In this document: piece by piece, positions 46,201 to 54,970 of the stretch
Position numbering within the stretch: the stretch's first letter is position 1
Layout: every line of letters begins with the position of its first letter
Assembly (NCBI RefSeq): GCF_000252955.1
Contig: NC_014228.1
Span: 4,062,701 to 4,126,700, forward strand
Direction of reading: 5' to 3'
From: Xenorhabdus nematophila ATCC 19061
GTDB lineage: Bacteria; Pseudomonadota; Gammaproteobacteria; Enterobacterales; Enterobacteriaceae
Length of the DNA: 64,000 nt
Notes under the pieces: generated by a model
Told to the model about the DNA's origin: nothing
Database searches by the model: none
The model's input: only the letters and a program-made list of their open reading frames with translations
Made by a program: the position numbers and the translations under genes

Positions 46201-47745
46201 TTAATGGTAATAATGACTGCCGCGCACGTTAGTGTGCTCAAGGTCAGCCAGCGGATCAACGGTATGGCGAGCGGGAACCGGTTGTTTATCCAGCCCTTTA
46301 TCAAGGATGGATTTCAGGCCTTTCAACCGGTAAATCCCCATCGCCAGAGCTCGGTGGCAGGCGTTGTTAAGACGTTCATAGCCATAGCTTTTATGCAGTC
46401 CCATCACGCCGAGCACATAACGATACCCCTGCTCGGGATGCTGACGGGTGGCCAGGATATGCGTCACGTAGGTTTTGACATGTTCTCCGGCCAGGGTGGC
46501 CCATTCGAGTAAGCGTTCCGGCGTCCATTGGGCATGATGCTGATGGGCGGGCGGCATGTGCTTCTCCTGGGTACTGTAGCCACATTGATGTCGCCGGGGA
46601 TGCACCGCCACGACAGTCCCCTGGTGGTACAGAGTCACCTGTTCACGGCTGACATGGGCTTCTAATACGGTTCTCAGCAGTTGATAAGGTACGGAGTAAT
46701 AATGTTTTTCCACTTCCACATGATAGTCGGGGTGAACCCGAACCTTTTTCACCTGGGTATAAAGATAAGGCTGCCGGGGTAACGGGTTGAGCGCCGGTTT
46801 ATCCAGTTGTTCAAACAACGTCCTGCGGGACGCGTTGAGCTTTTGCATCGGTTTCTGATTCAGTCCTGCCAATAATTGTGCGATACGCTGGTTGAGAGAC
46901 GCCAGGCTGAAGAAGGTTTCATGGCGGAGTTTCCCCATGATCCAGCGTTCAACCACCTGCACGGCCGATTCCACTTTGGCCTTGTCCCGGGGTTTGGCGG
47001 GGCGGGCGGGCATCACCGCCACCTGATAGTGCGCCAGCATCTGCTGGTAAGTCGGATTGATATCCGGATCATAACGGCAGGCCCGGGCGGTACTGCTTTT
47101 CAGGTTGTCCGGCACGACCAGGGCAGGCGTCCCGCCCAAATACTGAAAACAACGGACATGGCTCATGACCCAGTCTTCCAGCGTCTGGCTCCAGGTGGCT
47201 TCCGCATAGGTATAACTGGATGCCCCGAGGGTGGCGACAAAGACCTGAGCCTTACGGGCTTCGCCGGTGTCCGGGTTAATGACCGGCAGCGTGGGACCGC
47301 AGTAATCGATAAATAATTTCTCACCGGCCTGATGCGGCTGACGCATAGAGGGCGCGGTGGTTTTCGCCCAGGCTTTATACAAGCGACAGTAGTGGTTATA
47401 GCTGTAATGCCCGCCCGGATGGCGTTGGGTATACTCTTCCCACAGGAGTTGCAGCGTCACGGTTTTAGCCGCCAGCGCTTTGTGCACTTCAGCCCAATCC
47501 GGCAGGGTGTGCTTTCTGAGCTGAACCCGAGTGTTTAAGAAGGCCCGTTTGAGCGTCGCATCATCCCAGTGTGGGGGTAACGGCCATTGAACCAGCCCCA
47601 GCTGAGCGGCCCGGTTGGCATAGCGTGAAACGACGGAAGGCGAGATAACCAGGCTGCGCGCAATCTGGCGGTGGCTGAGTCCGGCACCGTATTTTAGGCG
47701 CAGTATTTCTTTCAGTTTTCTCATAGTGATAGTCGGTGTTGGCAT
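46201..47745 (-). CDS. istA: IS21 transposase IstA
   Basis: 514-aa DDE transposase from ATG 47745 (the frame extends further upstream but into the terminal repeat array). N-terminal HTH GLSHRQIARSLVISPSVVSR; core motifs KLFIDYCGPTLPV (first Asp) and ALVVPDNLKSS (second Asp), with the Glu in KAKVESAVQVVE. Intact. Confidence 0.92.
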   Translation of the reverse strand: MPTPTITMRKLKEILRLKYGAGLSHRQIARSLVISPSVVSRYANRAAQLGLVQWPLPPHWDDATLKRAFLNTRVQLRKHTLPDWAEVHKALAAKTVTLQLLWEEYTQRHPGGHYSYNHYCRLYKAWAKTTAPSMRQPHQAGEKLFIDYCGPTLPVINPDTGEARKAQVFVATLGASSYTYAEATWSQTLEDWVMSHVRCFQYLGGTPALVVPDNLKSSTARACRYDPDINPTYQQMLAHYQVAVMPARPAKPRDKAKVESAVQVVERWIMGKLRHETFFSLASLNQRIAQLLAGLNQKPMQKLNASRRTLFEQLDKPALNPLPRQPYLYTQVKKVRVHPDYHVEVEKHYYSVPYQLLRTVLEAHVSREQVTLYHQGTVVAVHPRRHQCGYSTQEKHMPPAHQHHAQWTPERLLEWATLAGEHVKTYVTHILATRQHPEQGYRYVLGVMGLHKSYGYERLNNACHRALAMGIYRLKGLKSILDKGLDKQPVPARHTVDPLADLEHTNVRGSHYYH

Positions 47746-47854
47746 GATAATCCTGACAATCAATTGAATTGATTTCAGGATAGGTGAAACACAACCTATG
47801 AGCGGACAGGAAATAACCTTGATGGAGATCACCCAATAACATCGGAGCACAAAA

Positions 47855-47949
47855 GTGATCTCCATCAAGGTTATTGAGCGATCTCGTTGAAGGGTATTAG
47901 GTGATCTTGATGGATGTTATTGGGTGATCTGCTTGGATGGTAATACGCA
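47855..47949 (-). repeat. IS21 terminal repeat array
   Basis: Four imperfect tandem units of about 22-26 bp, three beginning GTGATCT and one CGATCT, each ending in a TATT- or TAATA-like core. Such multiple terminal repeats are known IstA-binding sites in IS21 elements. A shorter related set lies near the other end (45380-45410). Confidence 0.7.
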
Positions 47950-47956
47950 GTGGATA

Positions 47957-48304
47957 ATGAGCATATTGCCAGCAGGCACGCGTATCTGGATCGTGGCAGG
48001 GGTCACTGATATGCGCAACGGGTTCAACGGTCTGGCCTCAAAGGTGCAAAACGCACTGAAAGATAATCCGTTCTCCGGGCAGGTCTTCATCTTCCGTGGT
48101 CGCCGGGGGGATATGCTTAAGGTACTGTGGGCTGATGCCGATGGGTTGTGCCTGTTTACCAAACGGCTTGAGCGTGGACGCTTCGTCTGGCCGGTGACCC
48201 GTGAGGGTAAAGTTCATCTGACTCCCGCCCAACTGTCCATGCTGCTTGAAGGCATAAACTGGAAACATCCGCAGCGGATGGAACGATCTGGTCTACGGAT
48301 ATAA
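47957..48304 (+). CDS. tnpB: IS66 accessory protein TnpB
   Basis: 115-aa IS66 Orf2 protein, start ATG 47957 (overlapping the native tnpA stop as TAATG before the IS21 came in). Signature regions are GTRIWIVAGVTDMRNGFNGL, SGQVFIFRGRRGDMLKVLW and CLFTKRLERGRFVWP. Intact, but now separated from tnpA by 2.6 kb. Confidence 0.92.
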   Translation: MSILPAGTRIWIVAGVTDMRNGFNGLASKVQNALKDNPFSGQVFIFRGRRGDMLKVLWADADGLCLFTKRLERGRFVWPVTREGKVHLTPAQLSMLLEGINWKHPQRMERSGLRI

Positions 48305-48323
48305 CTTGCTGTAAAGTGAGGGA

Positions 48324-49890
48324 ATGGAGACCCCATTCCCTGATGATATCGCCCAGCTGAAAGGGCTGCTGCGTGAGCAGATGGCGGCTAACAAGATACT
48401 GACAGAAAATAATCGCCTGCTGTCTCAGCGGGTGCCCTCTTATACCAGCGAAATTACCCGCCTGAAAGCCCGGGTAGTAAAACTGCAACGTATGCAGTTC
48501 GGCCAGAGTTCAGAAAAAATACGGCAGAAGGCTGAACGACAGATACGCGAAGTGCAGGCGCACATCAGTCACCTTCAGGAAGAAATGGTCGACATCCTGG
48601 GTAAACAACCCGACCCGGCACTGCCTCCTGCGCTGCGGCAGTCCTCGTCACGAAAACCGTTACCCGCCACCCTGCCCCGCGAAATACAGTTGCTCCTGCC
48701 GGCAGAAAAAAACTGCCCTGAATGTGGCGGGGAACTGCATGCGCTGGGTTGCGATATCTCAGAACAACTCGGGATCATCAGCAACGCCTTTAAAGTTATC
48801 GAAACACAACGCCCCAAGCTGGCCTGCGGTCGGTGTGACGGTATAGTCCAGTCTCCCATGCCGTCCAAACCCATTGAACGCAGTTATGCCGGTCCTGGAC
48901 TGCTGGCACGGATCGTGACCGCAAAGTTCGCAGAGCATATGCCGCTGTACCGTCAGTCGGAGATATATAACCGGCAGGGCGTGGCGTTAAGCCGTGCCAC
49001 ACTGGGTCGCTGGTCCGGGGCAGTGAGTGAACTTCTTGAACCCCTGTACGATGTGTTACGCCAGTATGTTCTGATGCCGGGCAAAGTCCATGGCGATGAT
49101 ATCCCCGTACCCGTTCAGGCGCCAGGCAACGGTAAAACCCGGACCGGACGCCTGTGGGTGTACGTCCGCGATGACAGAAATGCAGGCTCGGTCATGCCGC
49201 CGGCCGTGTGGTTCGCATACTCAGCAGATCGCAAAGGCATTCACCCGCAACAGCCCCTGGCAGGCTACAGCGGCGTTCTCCAGGCAGATGCTTACGGCGG
49301 GTACCGGTCGTTGTATGAAACAGGGAATATCACTGAGGCCGCCTGCATGGCGCATGCCCGACGTAAAATCCATGACGTTCACGTTCGTTCGCCAACAGCA
49401 ATAACGACGGAAGCCCAGAAGCGGATAGGTGAGTTATATGCCATAGAAGCAGAAATCCGGGGCAGCCCGGCAGAAGAACGGCTGGCATTAAGAAAAGCGC
49501 GCAGCGCTCCGCTGATGCAGTTGTTGTTCGACGGGATACAGCAGCAGAGGGCAACGTTGTCGCGGCACTCAGAGACAGCGAAGGCGTTCGCCTACATGCT
49601 GAAGTTATGGGACAGTCTGAACGAGTACTGCCGTAACGGCTGGGTGGAGATCGACAATAATATCGCGGAAAACGCCCTGCGTTGCGGTTGGGCGAAAAAA
49701 CTGGCTGTTCGCGGGCTCTGACAGCGGAGGTGAGCGGGCGGCCATCCTGTACTCATTAATCGGCACCTGCCGGCTTAATGGTGTAGAACCGGAAGTGTGG
49801 TTGCGGTACGTCATCAGCCATATAGCCGATTGGCCATCAAACAAGGTACATGAGCTGCTTCCCTGGAAACTCAACCTTACCAACATCTAA
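48324..49890 (+). pseudogene. tnpC: IS66 transposase TnpC, frameshifted near the end
   Basis: DDE transposase open to 49721 (465 aa), with an N-terminal leucine-zipper region, zinc-finger CPECGGELH, and [21 protein letters not shown] and NNIAENALR near catalytic residues. After ALR the sequence CTGCGTTGCGGTTGG has lost bases relative to the family (ALRxVALGRKNW), and the correct tail ([20 protein letters not shown]) runs in another frame to TAA at 49888-49890. Likely inactive. Confidence 0.85.
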
Positions 49891-49920
49891 TCGTCAATAC
49901 GGTTCAAATGAGCCACTTAC

Positions 49921-50900
49921 AAACAGCTATCGTCAGTAAGCTGTCATGACATAGTCTTAATTTTCTTAAAAATGGGTATTTATCAGTACTGACGTTAAAA
50001 CGAGGGGCGTTAAAACGAGCAGAATGACGTGGCATGGTCAAATTGAGAGTACAATAAGTCTCAGGTACGATGATTTCATGGGGTACTTGGGATATCGGTG
50101 TATAAGGGTTGGGATTGGCTGTGGTCTCCTCATCCCGATAATATCGGTTAAAAACATACTCACCTTCAACGTAATCGCCGCTATCCGGATCATAATGAAA
50201 CTCCCGGGCACCATAAATTTGTGTAACAGGAATACCTCCACGCGCCGAATATTCTTCCTGTGTTAATCAGGCTCAGGTACTGTCGATTACCAGTCCGGGC
50301 ATAAAGGGCCTGGAATGTTAAAATCACACTATAAAAATTGGAGGTTGGTCGGATATCATAAATGTAGAATTCTTCTTCGTCTCCATCCTGGAAATAAACG
50401 CCCCATTCAATTGCCCAATCTCGGTTGGCACTCGTTGCAACAAATATTGAAGCCTCAGCCGTTTCTCCTTGAAAAATGACCTCCTGACCACTAGCTTGAG
50501 CGGCCAAAATAATTGCGTAAGCGCTTTTCCCAATATTATTGTCAGTGACTAATTTATCGTAAGCCCAATAGATTTTGACATCTTTGTTACTCCAACTCCG
50601 TCCTGTTTCTGATAACCAAACTGCCCACTCGTAATGCAAATTATCCGGATTCGCGTTTGCCCATACTCCAACTACATACCCAAATCCACATGTCCCACTC
50701 TTTGCTTGGTTACTCGCCTTGAACACCATATTACTATGAATACTCTTATCATTATGACGATCACCCATCATTAAAGTACGGCCCTAATCAGGTTTCAGAG
50801 AAGCTGTTGCCTCTGGTGCTTCCGTATCACTTGAGCAGGCGGAAATATTCAGAGCCATAACTATCGATATAACTAATTGATATTTTTTTATCATCTTCAT
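49921..50900 (-). pseudogene. Secreted lipoprotein gene, broken and cut by IS66
   Basis: ATG 50900 (GGAGA site) starts a lipoprotein signal: KKYQLVISIVMALNISACSS, lipobox ISAC. A TAG at codon 39 (50784-50786) stops it; the same frame then continues for about 200 codons (WANANPDNLHYEWAVWLSET, then WAIEWGVYFQDGDEEEFYIY). Near 50265 it shifts to another frame (GIPVTQIYGAREFHYDPDSG) that stays open to the IS66 end at 49920. The family is unknown to me. Three lesions: nonsense, frameshift and IS truncation. Confidence 0.75.
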
Positions 50901-51311
50901 TTCTCCAAAATAAAGTCACCAATTTATAGGTCAAAACCTCACCGTTCGAATCAAGCATGAACCCTCGCTTTGTCATTAACCCATTCGCTGCCACTGAACA
51001 TCAGACCCACAGATTCATATGCGTAATCCTACTCGCGCATCCTATCGCGTAGCTCTGCTGTCCGAACTGGATTCAGCCGGTTGTTGATGGTTCATTTAAA
51101 AAATAGTGATCGATAATCCGTACGAGAGAGATGCAATGAATGTCAAAATGCAGCGCGACAATAAAGGAATGAATTTGCCCAACCAAATACTGGATTCCGG
51201 TGAGAGGCCGGCGCCTCTCATAAATCCCCGGGAGCATTGATAACCATGTGTTTATAAAAACGGCGAATGGAGTGAGTTAAACCAACAAAGCTGAAACCAG
51301 AAAGATGATGG
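50901..51311. other. Intergenic region without recognisable genes
   Basis: About 410 bp between a lipoprotein pseudogene and a DUF1349 gene. The lipoprotein promoter should lie near 50905-50990. A short inverted GC-rich stretch (GAGAGGCCGGCGCCTCTC) is at 51211-51228. No credible coding frame was found. Confidence 0.45.
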
Positions 51312-51914
51312 CTAGCTCAGGTCATGCAGGTGTTTTTTCAATGATGACGTTAGCCTGAAATCAGAGAATTTCACCTGCAATCCTTCACGTTCCGGTGAAC
51401 AGCACATAGCCCCGACAAAAATACGCTGCCGATCGCTAACCACAAAAGGAGATAATCTCAATAACGGCCATGTCACACCATCAATGGAATATTGCAACCG
51501 TATAGCCCCATCGCCATAAGTCAGCCGCAGCCAGAACTTATCAGGATTGCCCGGAAAAAGTCCCATTGCCCAATCAGAACAGCCATTAGTCAAGACACTG
51601 CCAATGGTCGCCTGCCCGTCAGAATGTTCAACGCCTGCTTTTAGCCAGTGTTGCTCATCCACCAGCACCATAATGCCAGCCTGATCGTATAACTGCTCAA
51701 ACTGGCCTTCGATGCAAAACTGAACGGTGAAACCGCCCTCAAGCTGAAAATCATCAACATAGCCACCAAAGACATGGCCGCTATGACGCTGAAAACCATA
51801 CCAAGTATCACGCCAGAAATCGGTTTTATTATCCGTCGTGACATGAAGCTCACCTTCTTGGCTCTGCCATGAATTAGGTTCATTCAGCCACTGACATTGC
51901 TGCAAGTTCATCAA
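51312..51914 (-). CDS. DUF1349 domain protein
   Basis: 200-aa protein of the DUF1349 family, a concanavalin-like beta-sandwich. Markers are DFWRDTWYGFQRHSGHVFG, EQLYDQAGIMVLVDEQHWLK, KAGVEHSDGQATIGSVLTN and FWLRLTYGDGAIRLQYSID. No signal peptide, so probably cytosolic; the fold suggests carbohydrate binding or an isomerase-like role, but activity is unknown. It is the last gene of a minus-strand block, 11 bp after the MFS gene. Confidence 0.85.
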   Translation of the reverse strand: MMNLQQCQWLNEPNSWQSQEGELHVTTDNKTDFWRDTWYGFQRHSGHVFGGYVDDFQLEGGFTVQFCIEGQFEQLYDQAGIMVLVDEQHWLKAGVEHSDGQATIGSVLTNGCSDWAMGLFPGNPDKFWLRLTYGDGAIRLQYSIDGVTWPLLRLSPFVVSDRQRIFVGAMCCSPEREGLQVKFSDFRLTSSLKKHLHDLS

Positions 51915-51925
51915 TATTTACCCTG

Positions 51926-53077
51926 TTATTTTTTAGCGGGATTAACCAGACCATATCCCGCTAACAATGAAAGAGAAAGTAAAGCAATACAGGCAAAAGC
52001 ACCATGCAGGGTGACCTGATGAGCCAAACCGCCAATAATTGCCGGACCAAGCAGAATACCCGAATATCCCATTGTCGAAACGGCAGAGACAGCTAATGCG
52101 TCAGGCATGACGTTCTGTTGCCCGGAAGCAGTAAAAAACATCGGCGCCAAATTAGATAGCCCTGCTCCAATCATCAGAAAAGAAATAGCCAACTGCAACG
52201 GGCCCGATGCCAGATAGATCAGCACAAAACCCAATGTCGCCAGAATTGCGCTTCCCAAAAACACCCGCCGATATCCACATACAGCGATGATTTTATCACC
52301 CAACAATCGACCGCATGTCATGGTAATGGCAAAAAGGGTGTAACCGAAACCGGCCTGATGACTATTCATGTTATGTACACTGCTTAACAAGATCCCGCTC
52401 CAATCCAGCATGGAGCCTTCCATCAGGTAAACAACAAAACAGAGGGAACCGATCAAAATAACAATGCCGCGGGGTAAGGCAAAAAATGGCGTATCTTCGG
52501 TTTCAGTATTCTCCAATAATCCATTCCACGCAGGCAGCAATAACAGGATAACGAACAACGCCACGGCAACGGTGACCAGAAAGGGCGGAACCCCCATAAA
52601 CAGCAGTAAGCTGACCATACCTGCACCGGCAATGCCACCTAAACTGAACAACGCATGGAAACCCGACATAATCGGCTGGTGTACCCTTTTCTCAATATTG
52701 ACCGCGTGAATATTGATCACCACATCAGTCGCGCCAATGCCGGCACCGAATACAAACAAGGCACAAGCCAGTGTCAGTGGCGTTGAAAACACACTCAGTC
52801 CCGGTAATAGCAAAATAGCCAACAAGGCAAAGAAGGTAAAAACCTTCCGACAACCAAAACGGGTCGCCAGCATGCCTGCTATCGGCATCATAATGAAAGA
52901 ACCGATACCAAATACCAATATCAACAACCCCATTGAACCATCGCTCAACCCCAGACGTTCCTTCACCAAGGGGATTAAAGGTGCCCAACTCGCAATACTG
53001 AATCCGGCAATAAAAAACGAAATCCGTGTTGCCATGATAGGCTGCTTTATCGAAGAGACTAGATATTCGTCAGACAA
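51926..53077 (-). CDS. MFS transporter (YbjJ-like)
   Basis: 383-aa, 12-helix major facilitator transporter. The TM2-TM3 loop reads GMLATRFGCRKV; WAPLIPLVKERLGLSDGSMG and AGIGATDVVINIH resemble YbjJ-type carriers. The start is a TTG at 53077 with a strong GGAGGAATTAAG site; the next in-frame ATG is 14 codons on and lies inside the first helix region. It probably exports a product of the aminotransferase/dehydrogenase pathway. Upstream is a triple 15-bp repeat. Confidence 0.82.
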   Translation of the reverse strand: MSDEYLVSSIKQPIMATRISFFIAGFSIASWAPLIPLVKERLGLSDGSMGLLILVFGIGSFIMMPIAGMLATRFGCRKVFTFFALLAILLLPGLSVFSTPLTLACALFVFGAGIGATDVVINIHAVNIEKRVHQPIMSGFHALFSLGGIAGAGMVSLLLFMGVPPFLVTVAVALFVILLLLPAWNGLLENTETEDTPFFALPRGIVILIGSLCFVVYLMEGSMLDWSGILLSSVHNMNSHQAGFGYTLFAITMTCGRLLGDKIIAVCGYRRVFLGSAILATLGFVLIYLASGPLQLAISFLMIGAGLSNLAPMFFTASGQQNVMPDALAVSAVSTMGYSGILLGPAIIGGLAHQVTLHGAFACIALLSLSLLAGYGLVNPAKK

Positions 53078-53093
53078 CTTAATTCCTCCAGAC

Positions 53094-53138
53094 TGTGCTC
53101 TTTAAGACTGTATTTTTTAAAACTGTGTTCTTTAAAAC
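53094..53138 (-). repeat. Three tandem 15-bp repeats upstream of the MFS gene
   Basis: Units on the minus strand: GTTTTAAAGAACACA, GTTTTAAAAAATACA, GTCTTAAAGAGCACA (53124-53138, 53109-53123, 53094-53108). They end 5-8 nt before the ribosome site of the TTG start. They could bind a regulator or vary in copy number. Confidence 0.85.
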
Positions 53139-53166
53139 CGTACCCTTCACATCGCGTCTGCCAAAT

Positions 53167-53198
53167 AGTGACCTGCGCTAAATCTGGCGCAGGTCACT
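53167..53198. terminator. Perfect 12-bp hairpin between HAD and MFS genes
   Basis: AGTGACCTGCGC and GCGCAGGTCACT with an 8-nt loop. On the minus strand it follows the HAD stop by about 30 nt but lacks a downstream T-run, so it is perhaps a partial terminator or an mRNA-stabilising stem. Confidence 0.6.
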
Positions 53199-53229
53199 AA
53201 AAACACACCTAACATTTGTTACCAAAACA

Positions 53230-53883
53230 TCACATTGGATGGAGACTTATCCCTGCAAACTGAGGAATATCCGCTAACGTCACAATGACACCGGTTGCCT
53301 GCCCGTATTGCTCTGCCATTGACAAGGCATGAGGCCAGGCATATACCTGTGGAATCCCCGCCAGTTTTGCCGCCGAAATTCCTAAGTCAGTATCTTCAAT
53401 GACGAGTGTTTGATGAACATCCATTGCTTTCAGCTTTAGCATAGCCAGATAGGGATCAGGAAAAGGTTTGGTCCTTTCCACAGCGTCACCAGAAATCAGG
53501 GCAGGTGGCTCACACAAATCCAGTAAACTCAGGTTTGCTAAACACACATCACGCGGTGCGGTAGAAACAAAGCCAAAATGCGTGCCATTTTGTTGTAACG
53601 CCCTAATCAGGCCGGCGATCCCCGGACGCAGATACTGTTTTGACAACTTTTCCTGATAACGCGCAATGATCCTTTCCGTAATATCTTGCTGCATTGATGT
53701 TGGATACCCAACCTGCTCCAGGGTTTCCGATAAACTTAATCCTATCAATTGTTGTGGCTGGATATCCGTCGTGATTAAATTTGGTGCTTTTTCATCTAAT
53801 ACATCAAGCAATACGTCAAAATGCAGTTGTTCACTATCAACAATAACGCCGTCGATATCAAAAATAACATTCCATCTATTCAT
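53230..53883 (-). CDS. HAD phosphatase, beta-phosphoglucomutase-like
   Basis: 217-aa HAD hydrolase of the CbbY/beta-PGM-like subgroup. Motif I is VIFDIDGVIVDSE (Asp9, Asp11), motif II is GFVSTAPRD, and motif IV is LVIEDTDLGISAAKLAG. A helical cap sits after motif I (about residues 18-85). It likely removes phosphate from a sugar or cyclitol phosphate. Lies 25 bp after the dehydrogenase gene in the same operon. Confidence 0.85.
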   Translation of the reverse strand: MNRWNVIFDIDGVIVDSEQLHFDVLLDVLDEKAPNLITTDIQPQQLIGLSLSETLEQVGYPTSMQQDITERIIARYQEKLSKQYLRPGIAGLIRALQQNGTHFGFVSTAPRDVCLANLSLLDLCEPPALISGDAVERTKPFPDPYLAMLKLKAMDVHQTLVIEDTDLGISAAKLAGIPQVYAWPHALSMAEQYGQATGVIVTLADIPQFAGISLHPM

Positions 53884-53908
53884 AGAAAGTTGCCTTCAAA
53901 ACAATTCA

Positions 53909-54970
53909 TCATTTTAGGTCAGAAATACGTATCAGTACTTTGCAATTTGGCGCAATGAGAGGAACTTGCATTTTTGCCGCAATATCACAACCCACAGTGA
54001 GAAAAGCTTGTTGGTAATCTTTAAAATCAAAGACATGGCTAATCAAGCGACCCGCAGGAATGATGCCATCACGGATCATGGCATAAGCCCGCTCAAAGCT
54101 ATTGTTCAAAGAGTCAATAGAGCCAATGACAGAGAAGCTTTTATCGGCAATCTTCATAATATCTAAGCTGGCATGTTTATCTTTCAGGGCTACATTCAGT
54201 AACTTTCCACCCGGTGCCAGATGGTCAAAAATATATTCAGTCAATTGCCCTGTTGTATCCACGCATAAATCAAGCAATGTTGCCTTATCGCCATATTCCT
54301 GAATCAATGCTTCATCAAAATCGGAATATAACTGACATTCCGGCGGCAAATTATTTTTGGCAAACCGCATTCGGTTTTCATTTTTCTCAACCATAAAGGC
54401 TTTAACGCCCCGTTCATGCAGTGCCCAGATATACAACATACCCATGGGACCCGCCCCCGCCACTGCCGCCCGAATATTTGTGTGGGTAATTGCCAGTTTA
54501 TCCACCCCGGTCAATGTACAACTCAACGGTTCAGTCAACGAAGCTTCTTCCATACTGACATGGTCATCCAACTTGATAAGCAGATTTTCTTTTGCCAGAT
54601 ATTGACCCGCAAACGCACCATCGTAGGAAACCCCGGCTTCCGTCCCCATTTTTTTCTCGCAATGATTAGGGTTGCCTGTTTGGCACATCCGGCAATGCCC
54701 GCAAGAGTATGTCGGGTTGATGACAACACGATCCCCAACTTGAAACTGAGTCACACCTTTGCCAATTTGAGCCACTACACCCGTAGTCTCATGACCCAAT
54801 GTCGTTCCCGATACAGCAACCGGATAAGAGTCAGTTATAATGCCCACATCTGTGCCACAAATGCCACACACCGCAATATCAACAACAACGTCATCAGCTT
54901 CAATACAAGATAACGGTTCAACTTGTTGGATCTGGACATTCCATGCCTGATGGTATTTAAGCGCTAACAT
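53909..54970 (-). CDS. Zinc-dependent alcohol/polyol dehydrogenase
   Basis: 353-aa medium-chain dehydrogenase. The catalytic-zinc Cys and region are in CGICGTD (Cys35/Cys38) and GHETTG; structural-zinc cysteines in SCGHCRMCQTGNPNHC. A Rossmann-type stretch AAVAGAGPMGMLY follows. It probably oxidises a hydroxyl of a sugar or cyclitol to a ketone that the adjacent aminotransferase uses. The ATG overlaps the aminotransferase stop (TAATG), so the two are coupled. Confidence 0.87.
   Translation of the reverse strand: MLALKYHQAWNVQIQQVEPLSCIEADDVVVDIAVCGICGTDVGIITDSYPVAVSGTTLGHETTGVVAQIGKGVTQFQVGDRVVINPTYSCGHCRMCQTGNPNHCEKKMGTEAGVSYDGAFAGQYLAKENLLIKLDDHVSMEEASLTEPLSCTLTGVDKLAITHTNIRAAVAGAGPMGMLYIWALHERGVKAFMVEKNENRMRFAKNNLPPECQLYSDFDEALIQEYGDKATLLDLCVDTTGQLTEYIFDHLAPGGKLLNVALKDKHASLDIMKIADKSFSVIGSIDSLNNSFERAYAMIRDGIIPAGRLISHVFDFKDYQQAFLTVGCDIAAKMQVPLIAPNCKVLIRISDLK

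Larger units (their letters stand above)
45357..47949 (-). mobile_element. IS21-family insertion sequence (2593 bp) inside IS66
   Basis: Both ends start TGCGTATTACCAT (perfect over 13 bp, TG..CA termini), and the insertion is flanked by a 5-bp duplication GTGGA at 45352-45356 and 47950-47954. It contains istA and istB on the minus strand. Removing it restores the tnpA stop and tnpB start of the host IS66. Confidence 0.93.
44670..49920 (+). mobile_element. IS66-family element carrying a nested IS21
   Basis: Ends are GTAAGCGGCTCATTTAGACC (left) and the complement of GTAAGTGGCTCATTTGAACC (right). The canonical tnpA-tnpB-tnpC order is present, with an IS21 inserted between tnpA and tnpB. The 8 bp flanking each end (GGAGAAAT and AAACAGCT) do not match, so the usual target duplication is missing. 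The tnpC gene is frameshifted. Confidence 0.9.

Noticed and set aside
51211..51228. GC-rich palindrome GAGAGGCCGGCGCCTCTC as an operator
   Set aside because: It is a short isolated palindrome with no gene start close by; it may be only a structural stem.
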